From the NCBI GenBank assembly GCA_019279435.1, contig JAAALK010000286.1, forward strand, positions 51,098,289 to 51,162,288: DNA of 64,000 bases. The letters run 5' to 3'. The notes under the pieces are model-generated. The model was not told the DNA's origin. It saw only the letters and a program-made list of their open reading frames with translations, and did not search any database. The translations under genes were made by a program, and so were the position numbers. This stretch comes from Zizania palustris (Eukaryota; Streptophyta; Magnoliopsida; Poales; Poaceae). Positions within the stretch are counted from its first letter, which is position 1. Each line of letters begins with the position of its first letter. Shown here one piece after another: positions 1 to 10,620 of this stretch.

Positions 1-1264
1 CTTCCCAAGTACTATTAGACATAATAGAATCCATCTCACTCCTTATTGCTTCCTTCCACAAGTCAGCATCAGGAGAAGAATATGCCTCTTCAATAGTTCT
101 TGGTGTGTCATCCACAAGGTACACAATATAATCATCACCAAAAGATTTTGCAATCCTTTGTCTCTTACTCTTTCGAGTTGTTATACTGTCATCCTCGTCA
201 TAATTATTCATATGAGGTTCCTCAATGTGTTCTATCGGAATAAAATGCTCATGGGGTATTTCAAGTTCAGTGCTAGATGTGTCATGTGTAATTTTCATAG
301 GGAAATCACTCTCAAAAAATGTAGCGTCTCTGGATTCCATGATTGTGCCAACTAGCATGTCTGGTACCCCAGAATTTATGATTAAAAACCTATATCCAAT
401 GCTATGGAAAGCATAACCAAGGAAAATACAATCAACAGTTTTAGGTCCTAATTTGCGCTTTTTGTTAATTGGCACATTCACTTTGGCCAAACAACCCCAA
501 GTACGCAAATATGAGAGATTTAACTTTTTCTTTTCCCATTCCTCGAATGGTGTAATTTCTTTGTCTTTTGTGGGAACTTTATTCAGGACATGACATGCAG
601 TCAAAATCGCCTCACCCCACCATTCCTTAGATAGACCCGAAGTCTCTAACATGGCATTAACCAAATCAGTTAGAGTACGGTTTTTTCTTTCGGCAATCCC
701 ATTGGATTGTGGGGAATATGGCGGTGTCCTCTCATGAATAATCCCGTGTTCCGCACAAAAATCAGAAAAATCTCTTTGAAAATACTCTCCACCGCGATCA
801 GACCGTAACCGTTTAATTTTCCTCTCAAGTTGGTTCTCAACTTCAGCTTTATAAGTTTTAAAATAATACAACGCTTCATCTTTTGATTTTAACAAATACA
901 CATAACAAAATCTAGTGGAGTCATCTATAAATGTGATAAAATAACGCTTGCCACCTTTAGTCAATATTCCGTTCATCTCACATAAATCAGAATGAATTAA
1001 ATCCAGCGGTGCCAAGTTCCTCGCCCCCGCAGCCTTGTGAGGCTTGCGAGGTTGCTTAGATTGCACACACACATGACACTTAGAAGTTTTGACTAAATCA
1101 AATTTTGGGATTAAATTTAATTTTGCTAACCACGATAGAAAACCAAAGTTAACATGACATAGTCGTGAATGCCAAATATTCGACTCATTCGAAATGATAT
1201 TGTTCACATCATTATTACACACATCATGCAACGATAAACGGAACAAGCCTCCGCAGTCATAACC
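1..1264 (-). mobile_element. Ty1/copia retrotransposon pol fragment (GAG-pre-integrase to integrase)
   Basis: Read on the minus strand from about 1264 to 1, the sequence translates into a copia-type polyprotein segment. It has an HHCC zinc finger (WHSRLCHVN followed by CHVC), then an integrase core with the three acidic residues in the contexts DLIHSDL, RLRSDRGGEYF and PQSNGIAERKNRTL. The order GAG-pre-integrase then integrase before RT is the copia order. The reading frame appears open through the parts I translated and leaves the window at position 1, so RT and RNase H would lie to the left. The upstream part (gag, protease) is cut off at 1264 by the family A LTR. This element is therefore older than the gypsy insertion. 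Its other half is not visible and may lie in the N gap. Confidence 0.88.
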
Positions 1265-4200
1265 TGTAGCGCCCCGATTTAACAAAATCGAGACATTATT
1301 GAATTTCCATAGAAAAACAATAATACAAGAGGTTCATCATGCGACAACGTACATACGATAAAATCCATGGTACGCAGACCATATTTATTACAACATTGTT
1401 TTAATAAAAGCGGTAATAAGATAATTAAACAGCGGCATGACGAACGTCTTCTTCAGGATCTTTCTTCTCGACTGGGTCGCTACTCCAGACCGTCTTCAAG
1501 ATAAGCATCCTCTGTGGGGTCCAACGGGTATGAGTACAAAAAGTACTCAACAAGCCACCGCAAATGCAAATAATAATGCAGGATAATAAACAAGGAAGGA
1601 TAATGGCTAACATTGCGGAATAAAGCAGTTGCAGTTATGGCTTTTAGTGTAATCACATTTTAATCATGCGGAAAGTAAACATGAGCATCATCAACATCAA
1701 CTAACTCGAGGAGTACGTTTTACCTCCTCGCACCACGGTCCTTACATGTCAATCCATCATGCACATACATATTCAAAGTAAACTAACTGGGGGATGTCAC
1801 GCAACCCGCCCTTGACCGTGGGCTCGGCTTTTCGAAAAGATTTAAGACTCTGATCAGAGATGTACTAATGTACCCACAAGGCACGCACTCATCTCAACGA
1901 GATGACCCATTTCACGGGAACTCGTGCCAAAACCTCAATATGAGATGTTCCAAGCGATAACCACCCGCTCTAGGTTTCGCCGGCGCGCCGGGCCGCATCC
2001 CGGCTAACGTCGCACCCCCTTTTACGCCACGTTGGTACAAGTCACCCGCAGGTGCAACTTGACCCATCTCCAAATGGTGGCCTCGGTTTGGAACAACTCA
2101 TACCTTAGTTAGGACTTACCCACTAGACTTGTGGTTAGTACGTAAGTGTATTGCAACGGATCCCTCAGACCGGTCCTTATAGTGCCCCGGGTGCGACTGA
2201 CCAATGCCCTAGCTTGCACCCGGAACCCACCATGCATACACTCACAACCATGACTCATCACCAACAGAATTTCCAAGGATAAGAAGTAACGGGGATCATA
2301 TAATAGAATCATTTTGCTACGACTCATTTTTTTATCCTATAGCGGCCGTGCCAATACATTGGACACTAGCTAATATCATTGATCATATGGTGACAAGGGG
2401 GTTAGGCGAGATAGCATGGCTTGGGTTGCACATCAAGGTCGGGGGATCCTAAATAAATATAATGTAAGGGTTCATTTGACTAATGCATATACATAACCTA
2501 TGTGTTTTAGCGATAGTCAATTCAGACATGGGTTCAATATGCTCAAAAGAATTGTTTGGTGACTTGCCTTGTTCAGCAAAGGGAGAGGGAGGGACTTCGG
2601 GGAAGTACTCCGGCTCCTCGGCGACGTCGTAGTCTTTTTAATATAAAGTAAAATAAAAAGAACACAACATCCAATCAAACAGCATAACATTACATTATAA
2701 ACACATAAGTTAAAGTTGGTTTGATTATAAATAAAAATAAATTCAATGGTTAAAGTTCTGAAATTTATTTCTCCATTGATTTAAAATGAATCTAAATGAA
2801 TTATTGTTTTTTTAAGAAAGGGTTTTTAAGTGTGTATAATACTACATTAAGTTTTCTAATCAATTTAATATAAATGATTCAGAGAAAACTCAGTGGTTCT
2901 AGTGTTTAAACAGAAAGGAACAATTATATAAATTTTCTGGAGTTTAAATATTTAAATTTGCACTTTAATACTAAGGGCATTTGAACACTTATTTGAATAA
3001 ACATGAAAATGTCAAAATAAACCTACTGTTTTTATTGCATAAACCTGTAGAGAATAATTTTATGAATTTTCTAAAATTGGAATGGTAATTTTTAGAGTTC
3101 AAATGCATTAGATATGAATTTTACAAGTTTAAAAGCATTTCTGGAATTTATTTTCAAATTTTAAACCTCTCGGGTCCACGGTGAGCCAGGCCCACGGTGA
3201 ACCCGCGCACTGTGCGCGTGCGCCGGGTCGATCTGGACCGTCGGATCCAGATCCGACGCGCGAGGGCGAGGCGGGACGCGTAAGTCGCGATGGACGGCTA
3301 GGATTAAAACGTTCGAACCGGTACCACGTGGACGCACGGGATTAAACGCGGAGTTTTAAAACAAACGGACGCACGGGATCGCACCGTACCGCTTCACTCA
3401 GATCCGACGGCCAGGATTAAACCGAACAGATGATTTAATCTAAGCGTTGGATCTGGATCGCACGGCCAGGATTGAATCCGGCACAGTGCGTGTCGGGGGG
3501 TAAAGTACCCCTTCTTCCCCGACTCCGGTGGTACGACGGCGAGCGATTCCGGCGAGGTCGAGGGCTATCTAGTCTAGCTAGGGCTAAAAACGGAAAGGGG
3601 GTACCGAGGGGAACAAAAGGGTACCGTTGCGGTGGTCCGGGGTCGACGGAGTGAGGCCGGCGACGAGCGGTGGCGGCGAAGGTTCTCGGTTCCGAGGCGG
3701 GGACGGCGATCCGGCGAGGTTCGTCGTCGACGAAGTGGTGGCCGAGGTCGGTGAGGTCCTGGCGATCACGATGGTGGCGGAGGCACGGACGGGGACGGTC
3801 CGAGGCGACGGCGAGCGGTGGCCGGAGGCGAACCAGAGGGAATGCGCTAAAGCTTGGAGTGAGGGCGTTCTGTGCGTTCTCGCGACGTGTAGGCGTGGGG
3901 GTGAAATGCGGGTGGCCTGGGGGTTTAAATAGGACACCGGAGAGGGCTCGCATGCAAGGAAACCGGCCGAGGGCCTTTACTCGCCGGCGATGGCTCGGCC
4001 ATGCACGCGGAGCGGCGATCCCGTGGCGTAAAGGCGCTGTTTAACGGGGGGAAACGGTCGATGCGACGCGGGGGACCGAGTAATGGCGACGAATTAATGC
4101 GGGACGGGCCGGCGAGGCGGATCCGAGGGCGAGGTCGTCGGCCGGCGCGATTTGGGGGCGACGGCGGGAGGTTGAAGGCGAAGCTGATAGGCGAGGGCCA

Positions 4201-4656
4201 CTGGCCAGTGAGCGCGAGCGGGCGAGGGTGGCGACTGACGGGTGGGGCCGAGGTGTCGGGTTCGCGCGCGAGGGGAAAGGTTTCGGCGCCGACAGGTGGG
4301 GTCCATGTGTCAGTCTAAGGCGAGCGCGGTAACGGGCTGGGCCGGCCGGGAGAGAGAGAAAGGGAGGGAGAGGAGCCCATTACTGTTCTAATACTTTTCT
4401 GAATAAAAATAATTCCAGAAAATAGATTAAAAGGTTAGGGCTACTTCCAAGGCTGGTAAAAATTTATAAAAATTCTCAAAATTATATTTTGGTCTTAGGA
4501 TCATATACAAAAAGTTTCACCTCCTAATTTGGTCATCTACTCTATGTTGTAGTTCAAAAGGGTATAAAAGGGATTTAAAAGTATTTTCTGAAATAATAAT
4601 TCCCAGAAATTGAATTTAATAATATTTTTATTGGTTTGAAAATTTGGGGTGTCACA
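1265..4656 (-). mobile_element. Long LTR (family A) of a Ty3/gypsy chromovirus, 3' LTR of the pol at 4701-7581
   Basis: The segment begins TGTAGCGCCCCGATTT and ends GGGGTGTCACA on the plus strand, giving TG...CA termini and a length of 3392 bp. It abuts a polypurine tract (4657-4670) and the gypsy pol ORF, both on the minus strand, so this is the 3' LTR of a minus-strand element. Related copies sit at 10621-14611 (minus) and 53750-57062 (plus). A TATA-like TTTAAATAGG near 3925 corresponds to TATA motifs at similar places in the other copies. The flanking five bases TAACC (1260-1264) should be one half of the target duplication; the other half is not visible. LTRs above 3 kb together with a chromodomain are known for Tekay/Del-type chromoviruses, which is my assignment by family knowledge. 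Confidence 0.9.
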
Positions 4657-4670
4657 AACCTATCCCCCTT
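4657..4670 (-). other. Polypurine tract of the gypsy element
   Basis: On the minus strand this reads AAGGGGGATAGGTT directly before the LTR start TGTGACACC. A purine-rich run immediately upstream of the 3' LTR is the standard plus-strand priming site of LTR retroelements, and it fixes the orientation of the element. Confidence 0.85.
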
Positions 4671-4700
4671 ACAAGAATCTCGTCCTCGAGATTGGAACGT

Positions 4701-7581
4701 TTACTCGAATAGCTCGGGGTATTGGGCTTTCAGCTCGTCTTCTTTTTCCCAAGTGGCTTCTTCTGCGGGATGGTTATTCCATTGGACTTTGCAGAAGCGG
4801 ACGACGCGACTTCTGGTTACTCTCTCCTTGGTTTCCAAGATCTTGACGGGTCTCTCTATGTAGGTCAAGTCTTCTTGGACATTGAGTTGCTGAAGGTCGG
4901 CTTGCTCGGTGGGTACACGGAGGCACTTCTTCAGCTGAGAGACATGGAACACATCATGAACTCCTGCCAGGGATGGAGGCAGTTCAAGTTGATATGCCAC
5001 TTCTCCTTGTCGACGGAGGATCTGGAAAGGTCCGACGTAGCGGGGTGCTAGTTTGCCTTTCATGTTGAACCTTTGAGTGCCACGGAGGGGAGTGACTCGG
5101 AGGTAGACATAATCGCCCTCCTCAAAGGCTAGATCTCTTCGACGGTTGTCGGCATAGCTCTTTTGCCTGGATTGGGCGGCCTTCAATCGGTCTCTTATGA
5201 TTTTAACCTTCTCTTCAGCTTCTCTCAATAGGTCAGTCCCAAACAGTTGTGATTCTCCAGTTTGATCCCAGAGCAACGGCGTTCTGCACTTACGCCCATA
5301 GAGTGCTTCGAACGGGGACATTTGCAGGCTGGCTTGATAGCTGTTGTTGTAGGAGAACTCTGCATAAGGCAAGTTCTTGTCCCACATTCCGCCAAAGTCT
5401 AGAGCACAAGCTCTAAGCATATCCTCCAATATCTGGTTGACCCTTTCGGTTTGACCGTCGGTCTGTGGATGATAGGCGGTGCTAAAGTTCAGCCGGGTGC
5501 CGAGTTCCTCTTGAAGGTTCTTCCAAAACTTGGAGGTAAACTGACTCCCGCGGTCAGATACAATCTTCCTAGGAACTCCGTGGAGGCACACGATCCGGGT
5601 CATATACAACTCAGCCAACTTGGCGACGGTGTAAGTTGTCTTGACCGGGACGAAGTGAGCTACCTTGGTGAGTCGATCAACGATCACCCAGATAGAATCA
5701 TGACCAGCTTGGGTCCGGGGTAGTCCTGTGATGAAGTCCATTCCTATCTCTTCCCACTTCCATTCAGGGACTTTGAGGGGTTGAAGAAGTCCGGCAGGTC
5801 TCTGATGCTCTGCCTTGACTCGTCGGCATGTGTCGCACTTGGCCACATACTCAGCTATTTCTCTCTTCATGCTGACCCACCAATATTTCTCCTTCAGGTC
5901 TTGGTACATCTTTGTACTCCCGGGATGGATGGAGTATAGAGTATCGTGGGCTTCTTGAAGGATGAGAGTCTTCAACTCAGGTAGGTTGGGTACGCATACT
6001 CGGTTTCCGAACCAAATGGTACCATGTTCATCCTCGGAGAATCCGGGGGCTTTACCCTTCCTCATGTTTTGCTGGATCTCCAGGATGTCCGGGTCTTCCT
6101 TCTGCTTCTCTCGGATCTGGTCTATTAAGACAGGCCGAGACTCCAAGGCAGCGAGGTACTCTCGAGTGGTGATCCCTAGGTTTAGCCTTTCCATCTCTTT
6201 ATAGAGTAGAGGAGCCTGGTCTTGAATCACGATGGCATTGCAGTACCCTTTTCGGCTAAGGGCGTCTGCCACCACGTTCGCTTTGCCCGGATGATAATGG
6301 ATGCCCAAGTCGTAATCCTTGATCAGTTCCAACCATCTCCTTTGCCTGAGGTTCAGATCTGGTTGGGTGAATATATACTTGAGGCTCTTGTGGTCGGTGA
6401 AGACCTCACACCGATTTCCCACAAGGTAATGTCTCCATATCTTCAAGGCATGAACCACGGCTGCTAGTTCCAGGTCGTGGGTTGGGTAGTTCAGCTCATG
6501 TGGTCTCAACTGCCGGGAGGCGTAGGATATCACTTTCCCTTCTTGCATTAAGACGCATCCCAATCCTTGACGAGAGGCATCACAGTAGACGTGGAAGTCT
6601 TTCCGGATGTCTGGCAGAGTCAGAATGGGAGCTGACACAAGCTTCTTCTTGAGAGTCTGGAAGCTCTCTTCGCAGTCGGGGGTCCAGTCAAACTTCACCT
6701 CTTTCTGCAGAAGTCTGGTCATAGGCTTGGCGATCTTGGAAAAATTCTCGATGAACCGGCGGTAGTATCTGGCCAATCCGAGGAAACTCCGGATCTCGGT
6801 CACGGTCGTGGGCTGCAGCCAGTTGGTTACCGCTTCAACGGTGGTTGGGTCCACTGCTATTCCTCCGGCAGATATAACATGACCGAGGAACTTCACCTCA
6901 GACGACCAAAATTCGCACTTGCTGTATTTGGCGTACAGTTGCTGCTCCCTTAGCTTTCCGAGGGTCAGACGGAGGTGAGTCTCGTGTTCTTCCTTGGTCT
7001 TGGAGTAAACGAGGATATCGTCGATGAATACCACGATGAACTTATCCAAGAACTCCATGAATACGTTGTTCATCATGTTCATGAAAAAGGCCGGGGCATT
7101 CGTGAGTCCGAACGACATCACAGTATACTCGTAGAGTCCATAGCGGGAGGTGAAGGCAGTCTTGGGTATATCTTCCTCCCTGATCCTCAACTGGTGATAA
7201 CCTGACCTGAGGTCAATCTTGGAAAACACCGAGGATCCTTTTAGCTGATCGAACAGGTCGTCGATCCGAGGCAATGGGTATTTGTTCTTGATGGTTACGT
7301 CGTTCAAGGCTCTATAGTCCACGCACATCCTCTTGGTCTTGTCCTTCTTCATGGCAAAAATGACCGGTGCACCCCAAGGTGAGGTACTCGGTCGGATGTA
7401 ACCTTTCTGCTCTAGGTCTTCGATGTTGCTCTTGACTTCGGCTAGTTCATTGGCGGCCATTCGGTATGGGCGCTTGGAGATTGGAGTGGTCCCCGGGACA
7501 AGCTCGATCCTGAATTCGATGTCCCGCTTGGGAGGCATTCCGGGCAGATCTTCGGGGAAAACATCTGCAAACTCTTGACTA
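4701..7581 (-). CDS. Ty3/gypsy pol polyprotein with C-terminal chromodomain (partial, truncated by gap)
   Basis: About 960 residues are visible before a TAA stop at 4701-4703. In order they show reverse transcriptase ([20 protein letters not shown], then the active-site box [11 protein letters not shown]), RNase H ([14 protein letters not shown] and [10 protein letters not shown], ending with ADALSRK), integrase (zinc-finger end CDTCRRVK, then [17 protein letters not shown] and the glutamate in [13 protein letters not shown]) and a chromodomain near the C-terminus ([20 protein letters not shown]). RT, RNase H, integrase is the gypsy order, and the chromodomain places it in the chromoviruses. 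The frame has no internal stop, so this pol is coding-competent as far as it can be seen. Protease, gag, primer binding site and 5' LTR would be to the right, inside the N run or lost. Confidence 0.96.
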
Positions 7582-8581
7582 NNNNNNNNNNNNNNNNNNN
7601 NNNNNNNNNNNNNNNNNNNNNNNNNNNNNNNNNNNNNNNNNNNNNNNNNNNNNNNNNNNNNNNNNNNNNNNNNNNNNNNNNNNNNNNNNNNNNNNNNNNN
7701 NNNNNNNNNNNNNNNNNNNNNNNNNNNNNNNNNNNNNNNNNNNNNNNNNNNNNNNNNNNNNNNNNNNNNNNNNNNNNNNNNNNNNNNNNNNNNNNNNNNN
7801 NNNNNNNNNNNNNNNNNNNNNNNNNNNNNNNNNNNNNNNNNNNNNNNNNNNNNNNNNNNNNNNNNNNNNNNNNNNNNNNNNNNNNNNNNNNNNNNNNNNN
7901 NNNNNNNNNNNNNNNNNNNNNNNNNNNNNNNNNNNNNNNNNNNNNNNNNNNNNNNNNNNNNNNNNNNNNNNNNNNNNNNNNNNNNNNNNNNNNNNNNNNN
8001 NNNNNNNNNNNNNNNNNNNNNNNNNNNNNNNNNNNNNNNNNNNNNNNNNNNNNNNNNNNNNNNNNNNNNNNNNNNNNNNNNNNNNNNNNNNNNNNNNNNN
8101 NNNNNNNNNNNNNNNNNNNNNNNNNNNNNNNNNNNNNNNNNNNNNNNNNNNNNNNNNNNNNNNNNNNNNNNNNNNNNNNNNNNNNNNNNNNNNNNNNNNN
8201 NNNNNNNNNNNNNNNNNNNNNNNNNNNNNNNNNNNNNNNNNNNNNNNNNNNNNNNNNNNNNNNNNNNNNNNNNNNNNNNNNNNNNNNNNNNNNNNNNNNN
8301 NNNNNNNNNNNNNNNNNNNNNNNNNNNNNNNNNNNNNNNNNNNNNNNNNNNNNNNNNNNNNNNNNNNNNNNNNNNNNNNNNNNNNNNNNNNNNNNNNNNN
8401 NNNNNNNNNNNNNNNNNNNNNNNNNNNNNNNNNNNNNNNNNNNNNNNNNNNNNNNNNNNNNNNNNNNNNNNNNNNNNNNNNNNNNNNNNNNNNNNNNNNN
8501 NNNNNNNNNNNNNNNNNNNNNNNNNNNNNNNNNNNNNNNNNNNNNNNNNNNNNNNNNNNNNNNNNNNNNNNNNNNNNNNNN
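7582..8581. other. Assembly gap (1000 N)
   Basis: Exactly 1000 undetermined bases, which looks like a placeholder length rather than a measured one. The two sides belong to different elements: gypsy pol on the left and an LTR of family B on the right. The gap must therefore hide at least the gypsy N-terminal region and 5' LTR, one junction, and about 1 kb of the family B LTR. Any ORF drawn across it is an artefact. Confidence 0.99.
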
Positions 8582-8849
8582 CATGCACAGCTGTGAAAAT
8601 TTCGTAACAATCGGAGTTGTGGTGTAAAAGTTATAGCTTGGAGAAGTTTCGGCCGTTGGAGGTCGTCTTCAACCTTCAGCCGTCGCGCCCTCCCCTGCCT
8701 TCAGTCTCTGGCCCGTGGGGCCCGCATGTCAGTGCGCTGCGCCTGGCTGACAACTCGGGCCCGCATGGCAGCGCCTGCAACCCAGGCTTGTGCGCGCCTG
8801 GCCGCACGCCAGGCCGACCGCACGCTCAACAGTGCTTTGGGTCATTTTC

Positions 8850-9112
8850 GGCCGGCCCATCGCGAAACAGTTTTTTTATTATTATATGAATTCCAGGAAA
8901 ATAAAACTGGGTCGGCCCAACATCCATTAACAGTACAGTTTTCGAATTTTAAAATTTATTTCCTAGCCGGCCCACTGTGAACAGTAACATTTTCCTTTTT
9001 CTGGTTTAATTTCCAGAAATCAAAAACAGACCGGCCCACAGAAATGAACAGTGAAATTTTCTATTTTCCAATTTAGTTCCTGTCGGCCCACTGTGAATAG
9101 TAGATTTTCTGT
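8850..9112 (+). repeat. Degenerate tandem block within the family B LTR
   Basis: A motif close to CCGGCCCACTGTGAACAGT recurs at about 8852, 8912, 8966, 9031 and 9083, with AT-rich spacers containing TTTTC and CCAGAAAT. The unit is about 52-65 bp. The other family B copy has a different local duplication in the equivalent region (51021-51157), so this part of the LTR varies in copy number between insertions. Confidence 0.7.
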
Positions 9113-10620
9113 TTTTTTTTCCGATTTTCAGAATATGTTTGCAACTTTAAAAATTTGTAGAAAAATCATTTCAACTCAGAAAAATTCCATTCAAATTTCT
9201 ATAAGTTTGTAAAAATCTAAACTTTAATATAGAATAGTATAAAATTGTTTTCCCAAAACTTTTTGTGTGTTTTTATTTATGTGATGTTGTTTGTACTATA
9301 GTTGCCGACACCGAAGACCCGTGAGACTACGACCCGAAGATCCCGAGTACTATACAAATGAAGGCAAGTCTTCCTTTGAACATACTTGATCCTATTGCAT
9401 TGATTGTTCCACAAAAATTATATATGCATGATTAGGTTAAACACTCACGTACACTATTAGTCAATTGCTTGGGCAATTATGACAAATAAAACCTACACTT
9501 GTAACGAGCCTCCTTGATAATTGAATATCATGTTTACCTTGTCGCTCTAGGATTTATTTTTACATCCATGATTTAATTTATTCTTTTAATTGATTTTAGC
9601 ACATTCCTTGTCAAATGGGTGCACTACACATACACTTACACACTTATATCAAAACATAACGACTAGATGTAGAATGGGTGATGATGATGTGATTTTGCAA
9701 ATATGTTGTGTGAAATGAAATTGTGTGTGTTACAAAGACTATTAAGGACCGATTCCTTGGGAAAGCATGAGCACAACATCGTGCAACCTTGTGGGTACGT
9801 GAGAGGTGCCCCTGGGCTAGTACTTAGTGGGTTTGGGATAGCCTGATTGCCGATGGATGTGGAATCACCGGGTGGCTCGTGGTATTACCTGAAAAGTCCC
9901 TAATGGGCACGAGATTGTGGTTGTGATTCGAGGAGTTGGAAGTGAAGCACCCGTGTGATTGCCTGGGGAGAAGAAGGAAGACGTACTTTCCAGATCCTTG
10001 ACCGTGAATCCATCTAGGTGGCAATGGGATATCCTAGGTTTGCTTTGGAAAGTCTTTGTCTCGAACCTCCCCTACTACGCGGGTAGAGGAGTAGAGTTTG
10101 AGTCGCAAGGGTAAAGTGTGCACCTTCAGCTGAAGTATGATCTGTTCGAACAGCCGTGCCCACGGATATGGGCAAGTGATTTCATGTATCTTCCCTAGCG
10201 TAGTGTTTACTTGTTTTCAACTAAATGGGAAATGGGTTGGGACGTTACCAGAGTATACCGGTGGGTATACGACTAGCCTTTGTGGCTGGATAATGTTCCT
10301 GTGTGGAGCGGGAAGTCGAAAGGCTTCATAGGGAGCGATGCGAGATGTGATAACTAGTTGAGCATTAAAATGAATTGGGATGAGATGTTGATAATGGGAA
10401 CACTTCCCCGATGGATGGGTAAGCTAGTACCGAGATAATGATATAAGAGTTATGGTGATGAGACGATGGTCGTGATATGTGGAATTGATGAAAACAAATG
10501 TGACTTGTGGAATTGATGGAAAATGATGTTGGGATTGTTGCAAAGCAATCCCGGTTGGTGAGAATGTGAGAGTTGGTTTAGCTTTTGAACTATTGCTACT
10601 TTATGTGGGAACGGTTAGAG

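Noticed and set aside
3435..4318. Several ORFs above 100 codons on both strands
   Set aside because: They lie inside the family A LTR, overlap each other in many frames and reflect high GC content; the same zone of the other LTR copies gives different, non-homologous ORFs.
7442..8627. ORFs of 340-380 residues running through the N block on both strands
   Set aside because: They are translations of undetermined bases; only the gypsy pol part to the left of 7582 has real sequence support.
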